The notes under the pieces are model-generated. The model worked only from the letters and a program-made list of their open reading frames with translations, made no database searches and had not been told where the DNA came from. Position numbers and translations under genes: made by a program. Below, piece after piece: positions 1 to 9,084 of a stretch of DNA of 43,755 bases. The stretch covers positions 1 through 43,755 of the forward strand of contig DKGO01000064.1 of the NCBI GenBank assembly GCA_002453315.1, written 5' to 3'. This DNA comes from Caryophanales bacterium UBA6768 (GTDB taxonomy: Bacteria; Bacillota; Bacilli; Bacillales_D; Amphibacillaceae). Numbering within the stretch: position 1 is the stretch's first letter; every line of letters starts with the position of its first letter.

Positions 1-394
1 GGCTTCAGCTAACTTGGTAAAGGACATCACTTTACGAAGTGGATCTTTAGCTCAAGCTTTCCCACAGAAGTCTCGTACTTTTTATCAATAATACTAACAT
101 TTCAACATTAAACTTTAACAGAGTCTTTTAATAAAATACTTGATTTGCCTTTATCATAGCGCATGAACGTTAAATTTAGGTTAAGAGGTAGTCCAAATAA
201 TCGTTTATGAGAAATTAAAACACTTTCAGAACTTATTTAATGGGTTCAGTCTTGGAGTACAAAAAGATAATTAACATTATAACTTTATACAAGGTGCATT
301 ATGGAAGGAAAATTGATACAAGAGCCCTTTATATAAAAAATTATTGTGTAAATGAGGTGGCTGAAGTAATGTAGACTTTGTAGTTGTGCTTAAT
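1..394. other. Gene-free left edge
   Basis: No convincing coding region, RNA or repeat was recognised in this AT-rich stretch. It lies downstream of the minus-strand winged-helix gene and is cut by the window edge, so remnants of a neighbouring element cannot be excluded. Confidence 0.4.
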
Positions 395-1174
395 TTACCT
401 GTATAGGCCATCCCGTTGCCCATATAATATATTGTCCCATGCTAAACGTCGGTCTATTTCCGCTGTCAATCGCTCCCACACACAATATAAATAACCAAGT
501 AAATTCTTCACCTTGCGCATTTTGTATAAACGAATAACATTGTAGAAGGCGTCAACATATTCTTCCTCATAATCTTCGATTAAAATGGTTGGGTTAATTT
601 TCCTTTTTGCCCGTAATAAAATGCCATACACTTCAAACATTGTTTTTCCATCAAAAAATGGGGACAAGGCCTGATAGATTGGATGGGGGATTGAATTTTT
701 GAGTCCGCGTTTGACGAAGTCCACCGTCTCATATGTATTATTATCTAATTCATTAATAGTTTTATTAGTAGTTTCTTTCCTGTGACTTCCGCTTGTGACA
801 GTTGCCCGTGACTTATTAGTGTGTTTGATTTGATGTGGCTGAATGACAATGATATTTGCACCACGACTATGGTCACCTTTATTTCTGCGTGTTTCATATT
901 GTTTGATAATACCAGCCTCCTCCAGTCGATGGCATGAACGAATTGCCGTCCGCCGTGATTTAAATCCAGCCTCGTTTGCTATTTTTCTCTTACTAAGGAA
1001 GCATACACCAACATATTTACAGGCATATTTGCTGATAACTTCTAGGATTCGTTTGTCGGTTTCAAGCAATGAAAATTTCTGCCGATATTTGTTCAAACAG
1101 TCGTTCATTTCTTTGATTGAGTCAAATGTACTAAGATTCTGTAATTCAGCCTTGTCAAATGATAAAAAAGTCAT
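395..1174 (-). CDS. Winged-helix DNA-binding protein, plasmid/element type
   Basis: A 259-residue protein with a helix-turn-helix region at about residues 55-100. The segment KRKIANEAGFKSRRTAIRSC followed by a 'RLEEAGII' wing looks like the first helices of a winged-helix domain, as in replication-associated or transposon-borne regulators. The C-terminal half is basic and helical without a motif I recognise. The ATG at 1174 follows a clear GGAGG. No partner gene is obvious on its left; the GH18 gene on its right is transcribed away from it. Proteins of this layout are usually annotated only as helix-turn-helix proteins, so DNA binding is an inference from the domain and the target is unknown. 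Confidence 0.6.
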   Translation of the reverse strand: MTFLSFDKAELQNLSTFDSIKEMNDCLNKYRQKFSLLETDKRILEVISKYACKYVGVCFLSKRKIANEAGFKSRRTAIRSCHRLEEAGIIKQYETRRNKGDHSRGANIIVIQPHQIKHTNKSRATVTSGSHRKETTNKTINELDNNTYETVDFVKRGLKNSIPHPIYQALSPFFDGKTMFEVYGILLRAKRKINPTILIEDYEEEYVDAFYNVIRLYKMRKVKNLLGYLYCVWERLTAEIDRRLAWDNILYGQRDGLYR

Positions 1175-1420
1175 TCATCCATCCTCCTATGAAAAGTATC
1201 TTTACATTACTATCGAAAGAAATGGATGGATGGTGGTACTTGATAAGGGTTTTGTCTGAATTACCGATGCAAGGAAAAACCCAGGTTAGGATTCCGATAT
1301 GTGAAGTTGCTTCACCTTCTAAAATATTAACTTTTTCCCTATATAACCCCTTGGGTAAAGACACATTTTGTTAATTGTGACATATGATGAGTTAATGAAA
1401 ATGTTTAGAGGAGTGTTCTA

Positions 1421-2833
1421 ATGTTCATACATGTCGTTAGCTCGGGTGAAACGCTTTGGCTAATTGCAAACAGATACGCTGTAAATATCAATTTAATCAG
1501 CCAAATAAATGGGCTACCAAATCCGAATCAACTATTGGTTGGTCAGGCGTTAATTATCCCTACCCCTGGAACCTTTCACACGGTTAGAAGTGGTGAATCT
1601 TTATGGTCTATTTCGCAACTATATAGTGTTCCGATTGATTCCATTATACAAGCCAATCAAATAACGAACCCTAATATTCTTTATCCAGGCAACAGAATAT
1701 TTATTCCACCCATTACACACGTTGTGCAGCCTGGGGAGACACTTCAACAAATTTCCGAGCGCTATAATACTACAGCTCAAGCAATTCTTAGTGAAAATCA
1801 TATTGAAAACCCAAACATGATTTTCCCTGGATTACTCTTAACTATTCCAAGAGAAAAACCTACAACTGAAGTAAATGCTTATACGTATCAAACGAGTGAA
1901 GATGCGGTTAATACACTGAATGAAATTGGTCATCTATTAACTTATTTTAGTCCATTTGCTTATATGATTAGGGAAGACGGGACATTACAAGCCTTAGATG
2001 ATACAGAAATGATAGATGCAGCAATTGCACAAGATGCCATGCCGATGCTTTCCATCACCAATTTCACCTCTACTTCCGCGGGATCAAATTTAGCTCACAT
2101 CATATTGGATAGTGTGGAATTAAGTGAAAAGGTAATTAACAATGCGATTCAAGTAATGGATGAAAAAGGCTATCAAGCATTGAACATTGATTTTGAGAAT
2201 GTATTACCAGAAGATCGTGAAAACTATAATCGTTTCCTACAATTAGCTGTTGACCGTCTACACCCAAGGGGTTATTTAGTGTCAACAGCACTTGCGCCAA
2301 AAACGAGTGCAACCCAAAGTGGTTTATTATATGAAGCACATGATTATGAGGCACATGGTAGAATAGCAGATTTCGTTGTACTTATGACATATGAATGGGG
2401 TTATCGACTTGGACCACCGCAAGCTATCTCTCCAGTTAATCAAGTCAGAAGGGTTGTAGAATATGCTTTGTCAGTCATTCCGGCAGAAAAAATATTTTTA
2501 GGTTTCCAGATTTACGCACGGGATTGGCTCATCCCGCATGTTCAGGGCCAAGAAGCTGAAACATTTAGTCCCCAAGAAGCAATCAGAAGGGCGGTAAAAT
2601 TTGGAGCAGAGATTCAGTATGATGTGACGGCACAATCACCATTTTTCCGCTATGTTGATGAGCAAGGCCGTAGTCATGAAGTGTGGTTTGAAGATGCTAG
2701 AAGTGCACAGGCTAAGTTTGATTTAGTCAAAGAATTTGGCCTTCGGGGTGTCAGCTATTGGGCACTTGGCTATCCATTTCCGCAAAACTGGGAATTGTTG
2801 CAAGATAACTTTAATGTGAAAAAGTTGCTATAG
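1421..2833 (+). CDS. LysM-GH18 spore-cortex-type N-acetylglucosaminidase (SleL/YaaH-like)
   Basis: A 470-residue protein with three LysM repeats at about residues 2-47, 52-97 and 101-146 (each HVV/TVxxGExLWxI...NPNxLxxGxxLxIP), followed by a glycosyl hydrolase 18 barrel. The catalytic motif is LNIDFENV, with the acid Glu at about residue 259. SleL/YaaH of Bacillus have two LysM repeats and hydrolyse cortex peptidoglycan at germination; the third LysM makes this one slightly longer. There is no signal peptide, as in the spore enzymes. The ATG follows AGAGGAGTG. It stands alone, with an intrinsic terminator downstream. Spore location is inferred from the family; the sequence shows no clear sigma-E or sigma-G promoter. 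Confidence 0.85.
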   Translation: MFIHVVSSGETLWLIANRYAVNINLISQINGLPNPNQLLVGQALIIPTPGTFHTVRSGESLWSISQLYSVPIDSIIQANQITNPNILYPGNRIFIPPITHVVQPGETLQQISERYNTTAQAILSENHIENPNMIFPGLLLTIPREKPTTEVNAYTYQTSEDAVNTLNEIGHLLTYFSPFAYMIREDGTLQALDDTEMIDAAIAQDAMPMLSITNFTSTSAGSNLAHIILDSVELSEKVINNAIQVMDEKGYQALNIDFENVLPEDRENYNRFLQLAVDRLHPRGYLVSTALAPKTSATQSGLLYEAHDYEAHGRIADFVVLMTYEWGYRLGPPQAISPVNQVRRVVEYALSVIPAEKIFLGFQIYARDWLIPHVQGQEAETFSPQEAIRRAVKFGAEIQYDVTAQSPFFRYVDEQGRSHEVWFEDARSAQAKFDLVKEFGLRGVSYWALGYPFPQNWELLQDNFNVKKLL

Positions 2834-2961
2834 AAAATGTTTAGCTTCTTCAATTTCCTGTGAAAATATTCTATTTCAACCAGTGATGTAACGTTAAATA
2901 ACTAGGTAAATGTGGGGTAGCCCGACTTTTAAGGGGAAAAAATAAAATAATCATTTAAATG

Positions 2962-2992
2962 ACATACCAATATCCGAAACTAATTGGTATGT
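2962..2992 (+). terminator. Intrinsic terminator after GH18 gene
   Basis: Perfect 10-bp arms ACATACCAAT and ATTGGTATGT with an 11-base loop, followed by a T-rich run. It sits about 130 bp past the GH18 stop codon and would end that transcript. Confidence 0.7.
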
Positions 2993-3074
2993 TATTTTTT
3001 GATAAAATGTCAATAATTTTATAAATTACGTTACTCTACGGTGATTAATACTTATTCTCTTATACATATGTCCC

Positions 3075-4007
3075 TTAATTAATATCATTGTTTTGATTGA
3101 AAAGTCTAGTACCTCTGCCTTGCGATATTTTTTCCATGATTAAATCAGTGACTTCGCTTATATTTGTTTCTCTAATATCAATATAACCCGTTGTTGGTAA
3201 AAGACCTGGGATTTCTGTATCATCCAGTCTTAAGGGCAAAATATATTCATGTTTTTCTTTAAAATCTTTCGCCTGTGCTATTTTCCGTTCTAGGTTCGGC
3301 CAATGTTCGTTAGCGTAATTTTCTGAAACCACCATCAAACAATATTTTGCCCTTTTCCCGTATATCTCGCCAAAATAAGTATACAAATCTTTTCCCCACA
3401 ATTTCCCCCTCTCGAAATTATCATAAAAGACTTTCTTACCTAGTTTAGCTAGTTCCTCTGCTATTTCTTTTGCTATTTTCCTATCCTTGCCTGCAAATGA
3501 AATTGCTATATCATAATACTTTTTATTGGAAGGCGACAATTCCCATTTTATATCATCATTCTTAACCCATAAATGTTCACTATAAATACCAACTATGTGG
3601 GACAATGTATTAAATGGAGTATGCAATCTAACTTCTGTAAATGTTGAATTATCATATAAAGGGAATTCAGTATCGTGAATGTCAAGGACAGATAAAATAA
3701 TATCCCATTCGTTTATTTCTGAACGAGTATCCTGCTCGGCATATTTCATGCATTTATTTATTTACAGATTTCGATAATTACTCCATTCTTCCACTGAATA
3801 ATTAATAACAAAGTAATCATCGTTATGTTCTAATTCACTAAGATTGTCCAAGTGCTTTTCCAGAAATTCAATCGCTAATATAGTGTTTCCGCCATATTTG
3901 TCAATAAGTTCCTTAAACTCAGGACACATCTTGATTAATGGTAATAATAAGTCCGATGATGCAAAAAAAGGTATATTTAGTTCATAAAAAAGTTCTTCAG
4001 CCTCCAT
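3075..4007 (-). pseudogene. TIR-domain protein interrupted by one in-frame TAA
   Basis: Two open segments (3762-4007 and 3075-3749) lie in the same frame with a single TAA at 3762-3764 between them. Read through, they give one protein of about 310 residues that runs smoothly across the stop (EEWSNYRNL, stop, INKCMKYAEQ). The C-terminal 130 residues are a TIR domain (TIR_2 type): it opens YDIAISFAGKDRKIA, and a conserved Glu in ANEHWPNLERKIA is at the place of the catalytic Glu of NADase TIRs. The N-terminal ~170 residues match no domain I can name. The downstream ATG at 3749 has no ribosome binding site, so independent translation looks unlikely. Known bacterial TIR proteins often act in anti-phage defence; that role here is inference. 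A sequencing error remains possible. Confidence 0.7.
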
Positions 4008-4273
4008 CAAAATATTTAAAGATTTACTGTTAATACAAAAACTTTTTTTGGTTATATAATTATATTAGGTCATCTTTTACACCTGCAATAATAGACTCCA
4101 AGCTATCCCCTCTCTCCAAAATTAGTTTCTATAACAATTATAACAGGAATATTTTGCAAATTGCATAAGAATTTTATTACTAAGGCAAAACCTCACTCAC
4201 ATATAAGATAAAATAAACAGTACCACTTAATTTTGTAGACGTAATCTTTATACTATAGTGGTTTAGTCGTTTA

Positions 4274-4341
4274 TTATCCTTTATAAGCAATATTTTCTAA
4301 CATATTTAGGTAGTCATCATAATTTTCCTTTTTATAAAACT
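4274..4341 (-). pseudogene. Short coding remnant (C-terminal tail)
   Basis: A minus-strand stretch reads FYKKENYDDYLNMLENIAYK and then G and stop, with codon use like a real gene end. It begins where the left copy of the direct repeat (4342) starts, so it may be the tail of a gene cut by that repeat. The rest of 4008-4452 shows no gene. Confidence 0.3.
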
Positions 4342-4409
4342 GGGTCAGACGCACGTGTAATTTCCAATTACACCATGGAAGATGAAAATCTTTGATTTAC
4401 AGGGTAGAC
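4342..4409 (+). repeat. REP-like direct repeat, left copy
   Basis: About 70 bp nearly repeated at 6384-6456 in the same orientation: the first 35 bases differ at two positions and the remainder is more diverged. It contains a perfect hairpin, GTGTAATT-TCC-AATTACAC (4354-4372), preceded by GGGTCAGACGCAC. Hairpins next to a GGGTCAG-type tag recall REP/IS200-type (HUH Y1) palindromic ends, but no transposase is present. Confidence 0.6.
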
Positions 4410-4452
4410 ATTAATGTTCTTAAGCCTTTTACGTTTTATTATTTGCTATATA

Positions 4453-6195
4453 TTAATCAAATATTGCACCATCAATTAAAAACTTCAAATATAATTGTTT
4501 GTTTCTTAATAAGGAATTGTCTTTCAATATTTCAGTAGTGGCTTCAGTATTCTGCTTAATCATTGCAAAAACTTCATCAAAACTATTTGATGATGTCCTG
4601 TCAACAGCAAAAATCGCTCCATTTACTGTATACTTTAAATATGAATTCAAGTGTCTAACCAGTAATTCCAAATTTTGATTTTCATGATATGCTGAATGAA
4701 CAATAGAATTCCGAACCCGATACATCCTTTGCAAATGCCAGCTAACCCTTTGGGAGTGGTTTTTTATTTTTTTGCTGACATTATCTGGTTTACTAAGCAG
4801 TTTGATTAATTGTTTTAATCTATAATTTAAAAGAGTGTTAATATCTTCACACTCCCGTATAATTTTACCTATTTTATCACTATCTAAGATATTTGTAATA
4901 AACTTTTCTATATCCTTACGATTGTTTCCAGTAAAATTAAAATATTCTTCAATTGGGATCCTACATCTTTTACAATCAGCGAGAAAGTATCTAACTAAAT
5001 TATAAATATAACCATTTGAAACAGAAGAAGATACATTGCTTTCAATTTTGTTGAAATCACCTTCATCATCATCATATTTTTCGGTTTTAGCAAAAGATTC
5101 CAAGGCAACCCAAATGCTTAGAAAACATGATTCTGCGGAGGGAGACTCCTCTGCTTGCCTACTGTATCTAAAAACCCTTTGCATATAAAATTGAAGATTT
5201 GAAGGGAGCCGATTGGCGTATTTTAGTGGTTTTTCTAAAGGGACAGGGGCTAAAATACTTTTAAATTCGGGCAAATTGATATTTGGTTTGTATTCGTTTG
5301 TTTCGGATGAAATAATAATTGCTTTATCTACTAGGGGTATTTTAAATCCGTAAAATCTTAAGATATCTTCCTTATGAACTATCCTTTGTACATACCCCCT
5401 AATTGCTGAGTTCCATTCATAAGCCTCTACCATATCTACAAAATAATTAGCCTGAATAGATATTCTTTCTGATAGATCATAAATTGAACCAAATTCATTA
5501 AGTATTTGCTACCCATTTGTAATATTTAATCCGATCAACTCCGATACACGACGGAACTCATCACCCATTTCATTTCTTATTCTGATTATACAAGAAAATT
5601 GTTCTTTCTTTTTCAGGAATCCTGATAATAAATTTCTCAAATATCCTTCTTTATATAATTTATCTTTACTAACACTTGTGTATAAGGTATTAGTAGACCA
5701 TCCCCTATGTATTAATTCACTTATCAGGCAATTCAGTAGATTGTCAATCAATTCAAAATTATCCCTATCTAATTCTTTACCTAAATCCGTTACAAGCCAT
5801 TTTATATAACGCCTGTCTATATGCTTTATAATATAATTTAGTTGTAAAGATAATTTGTTTATCTCCTTAATTTGATTAGGGGTGTTTTTAAGTGACTTCT
5901 TTAAAATTTCAAAATACTGTGGACTATGTTTTTTAATCACAGGATCTTTAAAGAGAATTTCTCTTGTTTCATTTACAATACTTCTTAGGTGCCATTTTTT
6001 TGTGTCTCTGCTTATAACGGCTTTACACGTTCTGTATAACTCATTTAAAATAATATGTAAATTCATTGCATTTACATGATGATTATCATATGTAGAATGG
6101 TCAAGTAATTCCCACCATCGTTGAACAAAAAAGATTTTCCCCTTATTCAATTTTTCCTTGGGATCTACTGATTTATTATTATATTTTATATCCAT
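4453..6195 (-). pseudogene. HEPN-like (Rx4H) protein interrupted by one in-frame TAG
   Basis: Open segments 5509-6195 (228 codons) and 4453-5433 are in one frame. After the TAG at 5509-5511 the reading continues open for 25 codons (QILNEFGSIYDLSERIS...) before the ATG at 5433, so the natural product would be about 580 residues. Near the C-terminus (about residue 500) is RVRNSIVHSAYH, an Rx4H motif (RNSIVH) typical of HEPN ribonucleases; upstream is SCFLSIWVALESF, like the first helix region of Apea-type HEPN proteins. The N-terminal half is helical and unrecognised. The ATG at 6195 follows GGGGTGGAG. HEPN proteins next to TIR proteins suggest a defence locus, by inference only. As read, the stop leaves the HEPN part without a ribosome binding site. 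Confidence 0.65.
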
Positions 6196-6383
6196 TTCTC
6201 CACCCCGTAATTAAAAAAGTTGACATTCAAAAATATATATATATAATATGTATTGCTAGCAATATGATTGCATATACTAATACTGAGTTCAATGGAGTTC
6301 CATTACGGATTCGAGAACAGTGTTCCGACCTAATGTGCAACTCCTTTATATTTTCCAACCCATTTCCTTTCAAACTTGAATTG

Positions 6384-6456
6384 GGGTCAGACGCACATAT
6401 AATTTCCAATTACACCATAACCATAAAGGATGAAATTCTTCGACTTTCGGGATAGA
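6384..6456 (+). repeat. REP-like direct repeat, right copy
   Basis: Second copy of the 4342-4409 repeat. The hairpin here is weakened by two substitutions in the left arm (ATATAATT against AATTACAC). Together the two copies bracket the HEPN-like gene. Confidence 0.6.
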
Positions 6457-6525
6457 CTCGCATTATTTAATCTTGGTTTGATGATATTGTTGAATACAAT
6501 TTTCTGCTGAAGGCGTAAACTTAAG

Positions 6526-6672
6526 TATCATTTCAATGAAATCCGTTATAACCTCGATACTAGCAATGGGCTTGTAGAGCGGTTAAAATCATTTTTGACA
6601 AAGATACGTATTAAGGGAGAGTTGAGTTGTCTTGTATTAAGAATTCCAAAGCATTTTTTCAACAAGTTTTAA
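6526..6672 (+). pseudogene. Unidentified coding remnant
   Basis: An open stretch without a start reads YHFNEIRYNLDTSNGLVERL and then on to a TAA at 6670. The composition looks protein-like, possibly the end of a transposase or regulator, but I cannot place it. The remainder of 6196-7246 contains only this and the two remnants listed next. Confidence 0.25.
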
Positions 6673-6718
6673 AAGGGTTGCCATAACCGCATCCTTATTT
6701 TCTACGGGGTAAAAGGAT

Positions 6719-6870
6719 TTATAGTCCTGGATTATACTTTTTTATAGCAAATAGAATATCTGTTAATTTCTCTTTAAATAATTTTGTCTGTCCTGTACCT
6801 CCAAGTCCCTTACATATTCTAAAGACTTACTTTTATCAAAATTAATCACTTGACCTTCCTTCAACAACAT
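6719..6870 (-). pseudogene. Frameshifted N-terminus of a protein-kinase-like gene
   Basis: An ATG at 6870 behind AAAGGTGG opens MLLKEGQVINFDKSKSLEYV. A one-base shift after about 20 codons then continues as KGLGGTGQTKLFKEKLTD..FAIKKY before a TAA. The glycine-rich loop GLGGTGQT followed by a Lys in FAIKKY resembles subdomains I and II of Ser/Thr protein kinases. Only about 50 residues remain, so this is a dead fragment. The kinase assignment rests on those two motifs. Confidence 0.35.
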
Positions 6871-7246
6871 AAACTTCCACCTTTCAGATATAAAAAATGT
6901 AAGCCATCATAAAGAGTTGTACCCAAAAAATTGGAAGTGACTGACATCTGCTATTAAAATCCATAAATACTTTTGCTCATTGAAAAAATCAAAATATTTA
7001 CATGCTTCTTCATCGAATATCCCCACTGTCAATATACCCTCTTTTCTAAGTTAGGGCTCAAAAGTAATAGTTTACAAGTTGCATCTATTATATCATAAGT
7101 AATCCATTTTATGGATTCGGGTTTTTCAATAAATGTTGTATTTGGGATAAAAGTTTGCTGATTTCTTTTTCAATATTAAAAAATATTATGTATCTATTAG
7201 AACAGTATTTTTGGTATATTAGTAGTATATAAGAGGCACCCAAGGG

Positions 7247-7378
7247 GGAACTGAAATTTTAAAAATAGGTTTGGCTGATTCCTATTTGGAAACAGGTTTC
7301 AAAGGTTCGAGCACGGGACCCTCTATATTAAAACAAACTGTGGATAAATTAATTGAATTATACAACAGTTGGAAGTAG
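7247..7378 (+). pseudogene. C-terminal tail of a gene cut beside the serine recombinase
   Basis: An open frame without a start codon reads GTEILKIGLADSYLETGF and continues for about 25 more codons to a TAG at 7376. It looks like a genuine protein C-terminus. It ends about 90 bp from the 3' end of the converging large serine recombinase, so it may be the 3' half of a gene split by integration of that recombinase's element. The matching 5' half was not found in the window. Confidence 0.35.
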
Positions 7379-7390
7379 TCCAAAGGCGTT

Positions 7391-7425
7391 ATTCTCTTCA
7401 AAAATGGATAAAGTCTGAAGAGAAT
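7391..7425. repeat. 10-bp inverted repeat at the recombinase 3' side
   Basis: Perfect arms ATTCTCTTCA and TGAAGAGAAT separated by 15 bases, between the gene tail ending at 7378 and the recombinase stop at 7467. There is no T-run, so it is not a typical terminator; it could be a recombinase binding site or element end. Confidence 0.4.
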
Positions 7426-7466
7426 GGCGGGAAATATATAAGTTCTAAATTAAAAAAGTCATTTAC

Positions 7467-9065
7467 TTATGATACGGTTCTCTGTACTGCACTCACTGGG
7501 AAACTATCGTCTAAAAAAAGAGGTGGCGGAGGGGAAGGAATATTTCCTTCCTCAAACCACAACGTTATTGACTTAATTGATTCTCTATCTTTATTCATTT
7601 CAATTTTTTTGATAAGAGAGCGTAATAATACTTTACGAGTTGGATTGTCCGCAATTTCGTATAGTTTGTCAAAGTCCTTTAATGCTGTCAAAATTAACTC
7701 CTTATCGATATCCATAGTAGGTGAATTGTTTTTAATATAGACATTATATTCTTCAATCCTCTTTTCCAGTTCCTCTCTTTCACCAACTGTTTGAAATAAC
7801 ATTAGGTTGTAGTTTTTCTCTTTATCTTTGTTGTTTTCTTTAATGGCTTGTCTTGCACGTTTTAAAAGATCCGCTTCTTCTTCTAATTTTCTCCTTAATT
7901 CCTCGTTCATGAATTTTAACTCATTGTTATAAAATTGTATCTCTTCGGTTCGGTCTTGTTCAAGGTTATTGCAAATACCTTCAACTAGGTTTGGAGAAGC
8001 AATTAACATTTTAATTTTTTTAAGTACCTTTGCTTCAATTTCTTCCTTGACTACTAAATTTGATTTACATGCTGCAAGACCTCTTTGATGGAAATTTTGA
8101 CATTGATAATATAAGTAATACGAATCGTCAGACTTCTTGGTTTTAGACATTACCATACCTTTTCCACATTGTGGACATTTTAAAATACCAGACAAAACAA
8201 ATTCACCTTTGAAATTACTAGTTGATCTAGAATACTTTTTCTGTTCTTCAGCAATTTCTTGAACTCTTCTCCATAAAGTGCTATCTATAATTGCCTCATG
8301 TTTACCTGGTATTAATGTAACGTCTTCCTGTCTTCCACTTCTTCTTTTTTCGCTCCAATTTCTATGTAGCCCCCATCTTATAAACCCTGTGTACGTGGGA
8401 TTTTCAAGTATGGTTTTAATGCTATTAATTCCAAAAGGATTTCCCTTTTTAGTTTTAAACCCCTTTGCATTAATATGGTTTACGATACTTTTATAGCCAT
8501 GACCCAATGCTCTTAACTCAAATATTTCTTTTACAATATTACTTTCATGTTCATTAACAATTAAAGTTCCATCTGCATTGTCATACCCTAAAATTCTACC
8601 TCCATTCCATTTTCCCTTCTCAGCCCTTTTTTGCATACCACTATTAACTCTTTCAATAATTTGAGTTCTTTCATATTCAGCAAATGTTCCCAACAATGAA
8701 ATAAACATGTGACCATTCGGTGTAGAACTGTCAATATCACAGGTACTTACTAGCAACTTTTTATCAAATGGGTCTAAATAATTATTAATTAAACTAAGGA
8801 CTTGTTCGTTATTTCTTGAAAGCCTATCTACTTTCCATACAGCAATTACATCAAACTTGCTTAAGTTTCTAATTAATCTCTGGATATTAGGTCGATCGAA
8901 GTTTTTCCCAGAATATCCATCATCAATAAATACCTCTACATTAGAATCGGAATATCCTTTACTATTTAGGTAAGTTTTTAGTTGCTCTACTTGGCTATCT
9001 AATGAGAATCCCATTGTTTGTTCTTCAGTTGAAACACGAGCGTAAATAGCAGCATTTTTATTCAT
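7467..9065 (-). CDS. Large serine recombinase
   Basis: A 532-residue site-specific recombinase. The resolvase domain starts IYARVSTEEQ with the nucleophile Ser at residue 12, and continues with DDGYSGKNFDRP and WKVDRLSRN. Next is a recombinase domain (GRILGYDN...NPTYTGFIRWG), a zinc ribbon (CPQCGKGM, then two more Cys in YYQCQNFHQRGLAACKS), and a long coiled coil at about 375-440. The length fits integrases of phages and SpoIVCA/TnpX-type elements. The ATG at 9065 follows GGGAGG. The IS4-family element sits directly upstream of that site, so the gene has lost its original promoter. The tail ends in SPPPPLFLDDSFPVSAVQR, which is unusual and may be sequence fused on at the integration site. Confidence 0.9.
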   Translation of the reverse strand: MNKNAAIYARVSTEEQTMGFSLDSQVEQLKTYLNSKGYSDSNVEVFIDDGYSGKNFDRPNIQRLIRNLSKFDVIAVWKVDRLSRNNEQVLSLINNYLDPFDKKLLVSTCDIDSSTPNGHMFISLLGTFAEYERTQIIERVNSGMQKRAEKGKWNGGRILGYDNADGTLIVNEHESNIVKEIFELRALGHGYKSIVNHINAKGFKTKKGNPFGINSIKTILENPTYTGFIRWGLHRNWSEKRRSGRQEDVTLIPGKHEAIIDSTLWRRVQEIAEEQKKYSRSTSNFKGEFVLSGILKCPQCGKGMVMSKTKKSDDSYYLYYQCQNFHQRGLAACKSNLVVKEEIEAKVLKKIKMLIASPNLVEGICNNLEQDRTEEIQFYNNELKFMNEELRRKLEEEADLLKRARQAIKENNKDKEKNYNLMLFQTVGEREELEKRIEEYNVYIKNNSPTMDIDKELILTALKDFDKLYEIADNPTRKVLLRSLIKKIEMNKDRESIKSITLWFEEGNIPSPPPPLFLDDSFPVSAVQRTVS

Positions 9066-9075
9066 TATAAAATCC

Positions 9076-9084
9076 TCCCTTTAT
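9076..9084. repeat. IS4 target-site duplication, left
   Basis: TCCCTTTAT, identical to 10487-10495. It overlaps the ribosome binding site region of the serine recombinase. Confidence 0.9.

Noticed and set aside
843..1259. 138-codon plus-strand open frame
   Set aside because: It is antisense to the winged-helix gene, which has a good ribosome binding site and domain signal.
6264..6455. 63-codon plus-strand frame over the right repeat
   Set aside because: It runs through the repeat and has no ribosome binding site or recognisable protein pattern.
7297..7320. GGTTCGAGCACGGGACC resembles a tRNA T-arm
   Set aside because: No anticodon or acceptor stem can be folded around it and it lies within a protein-like frame.
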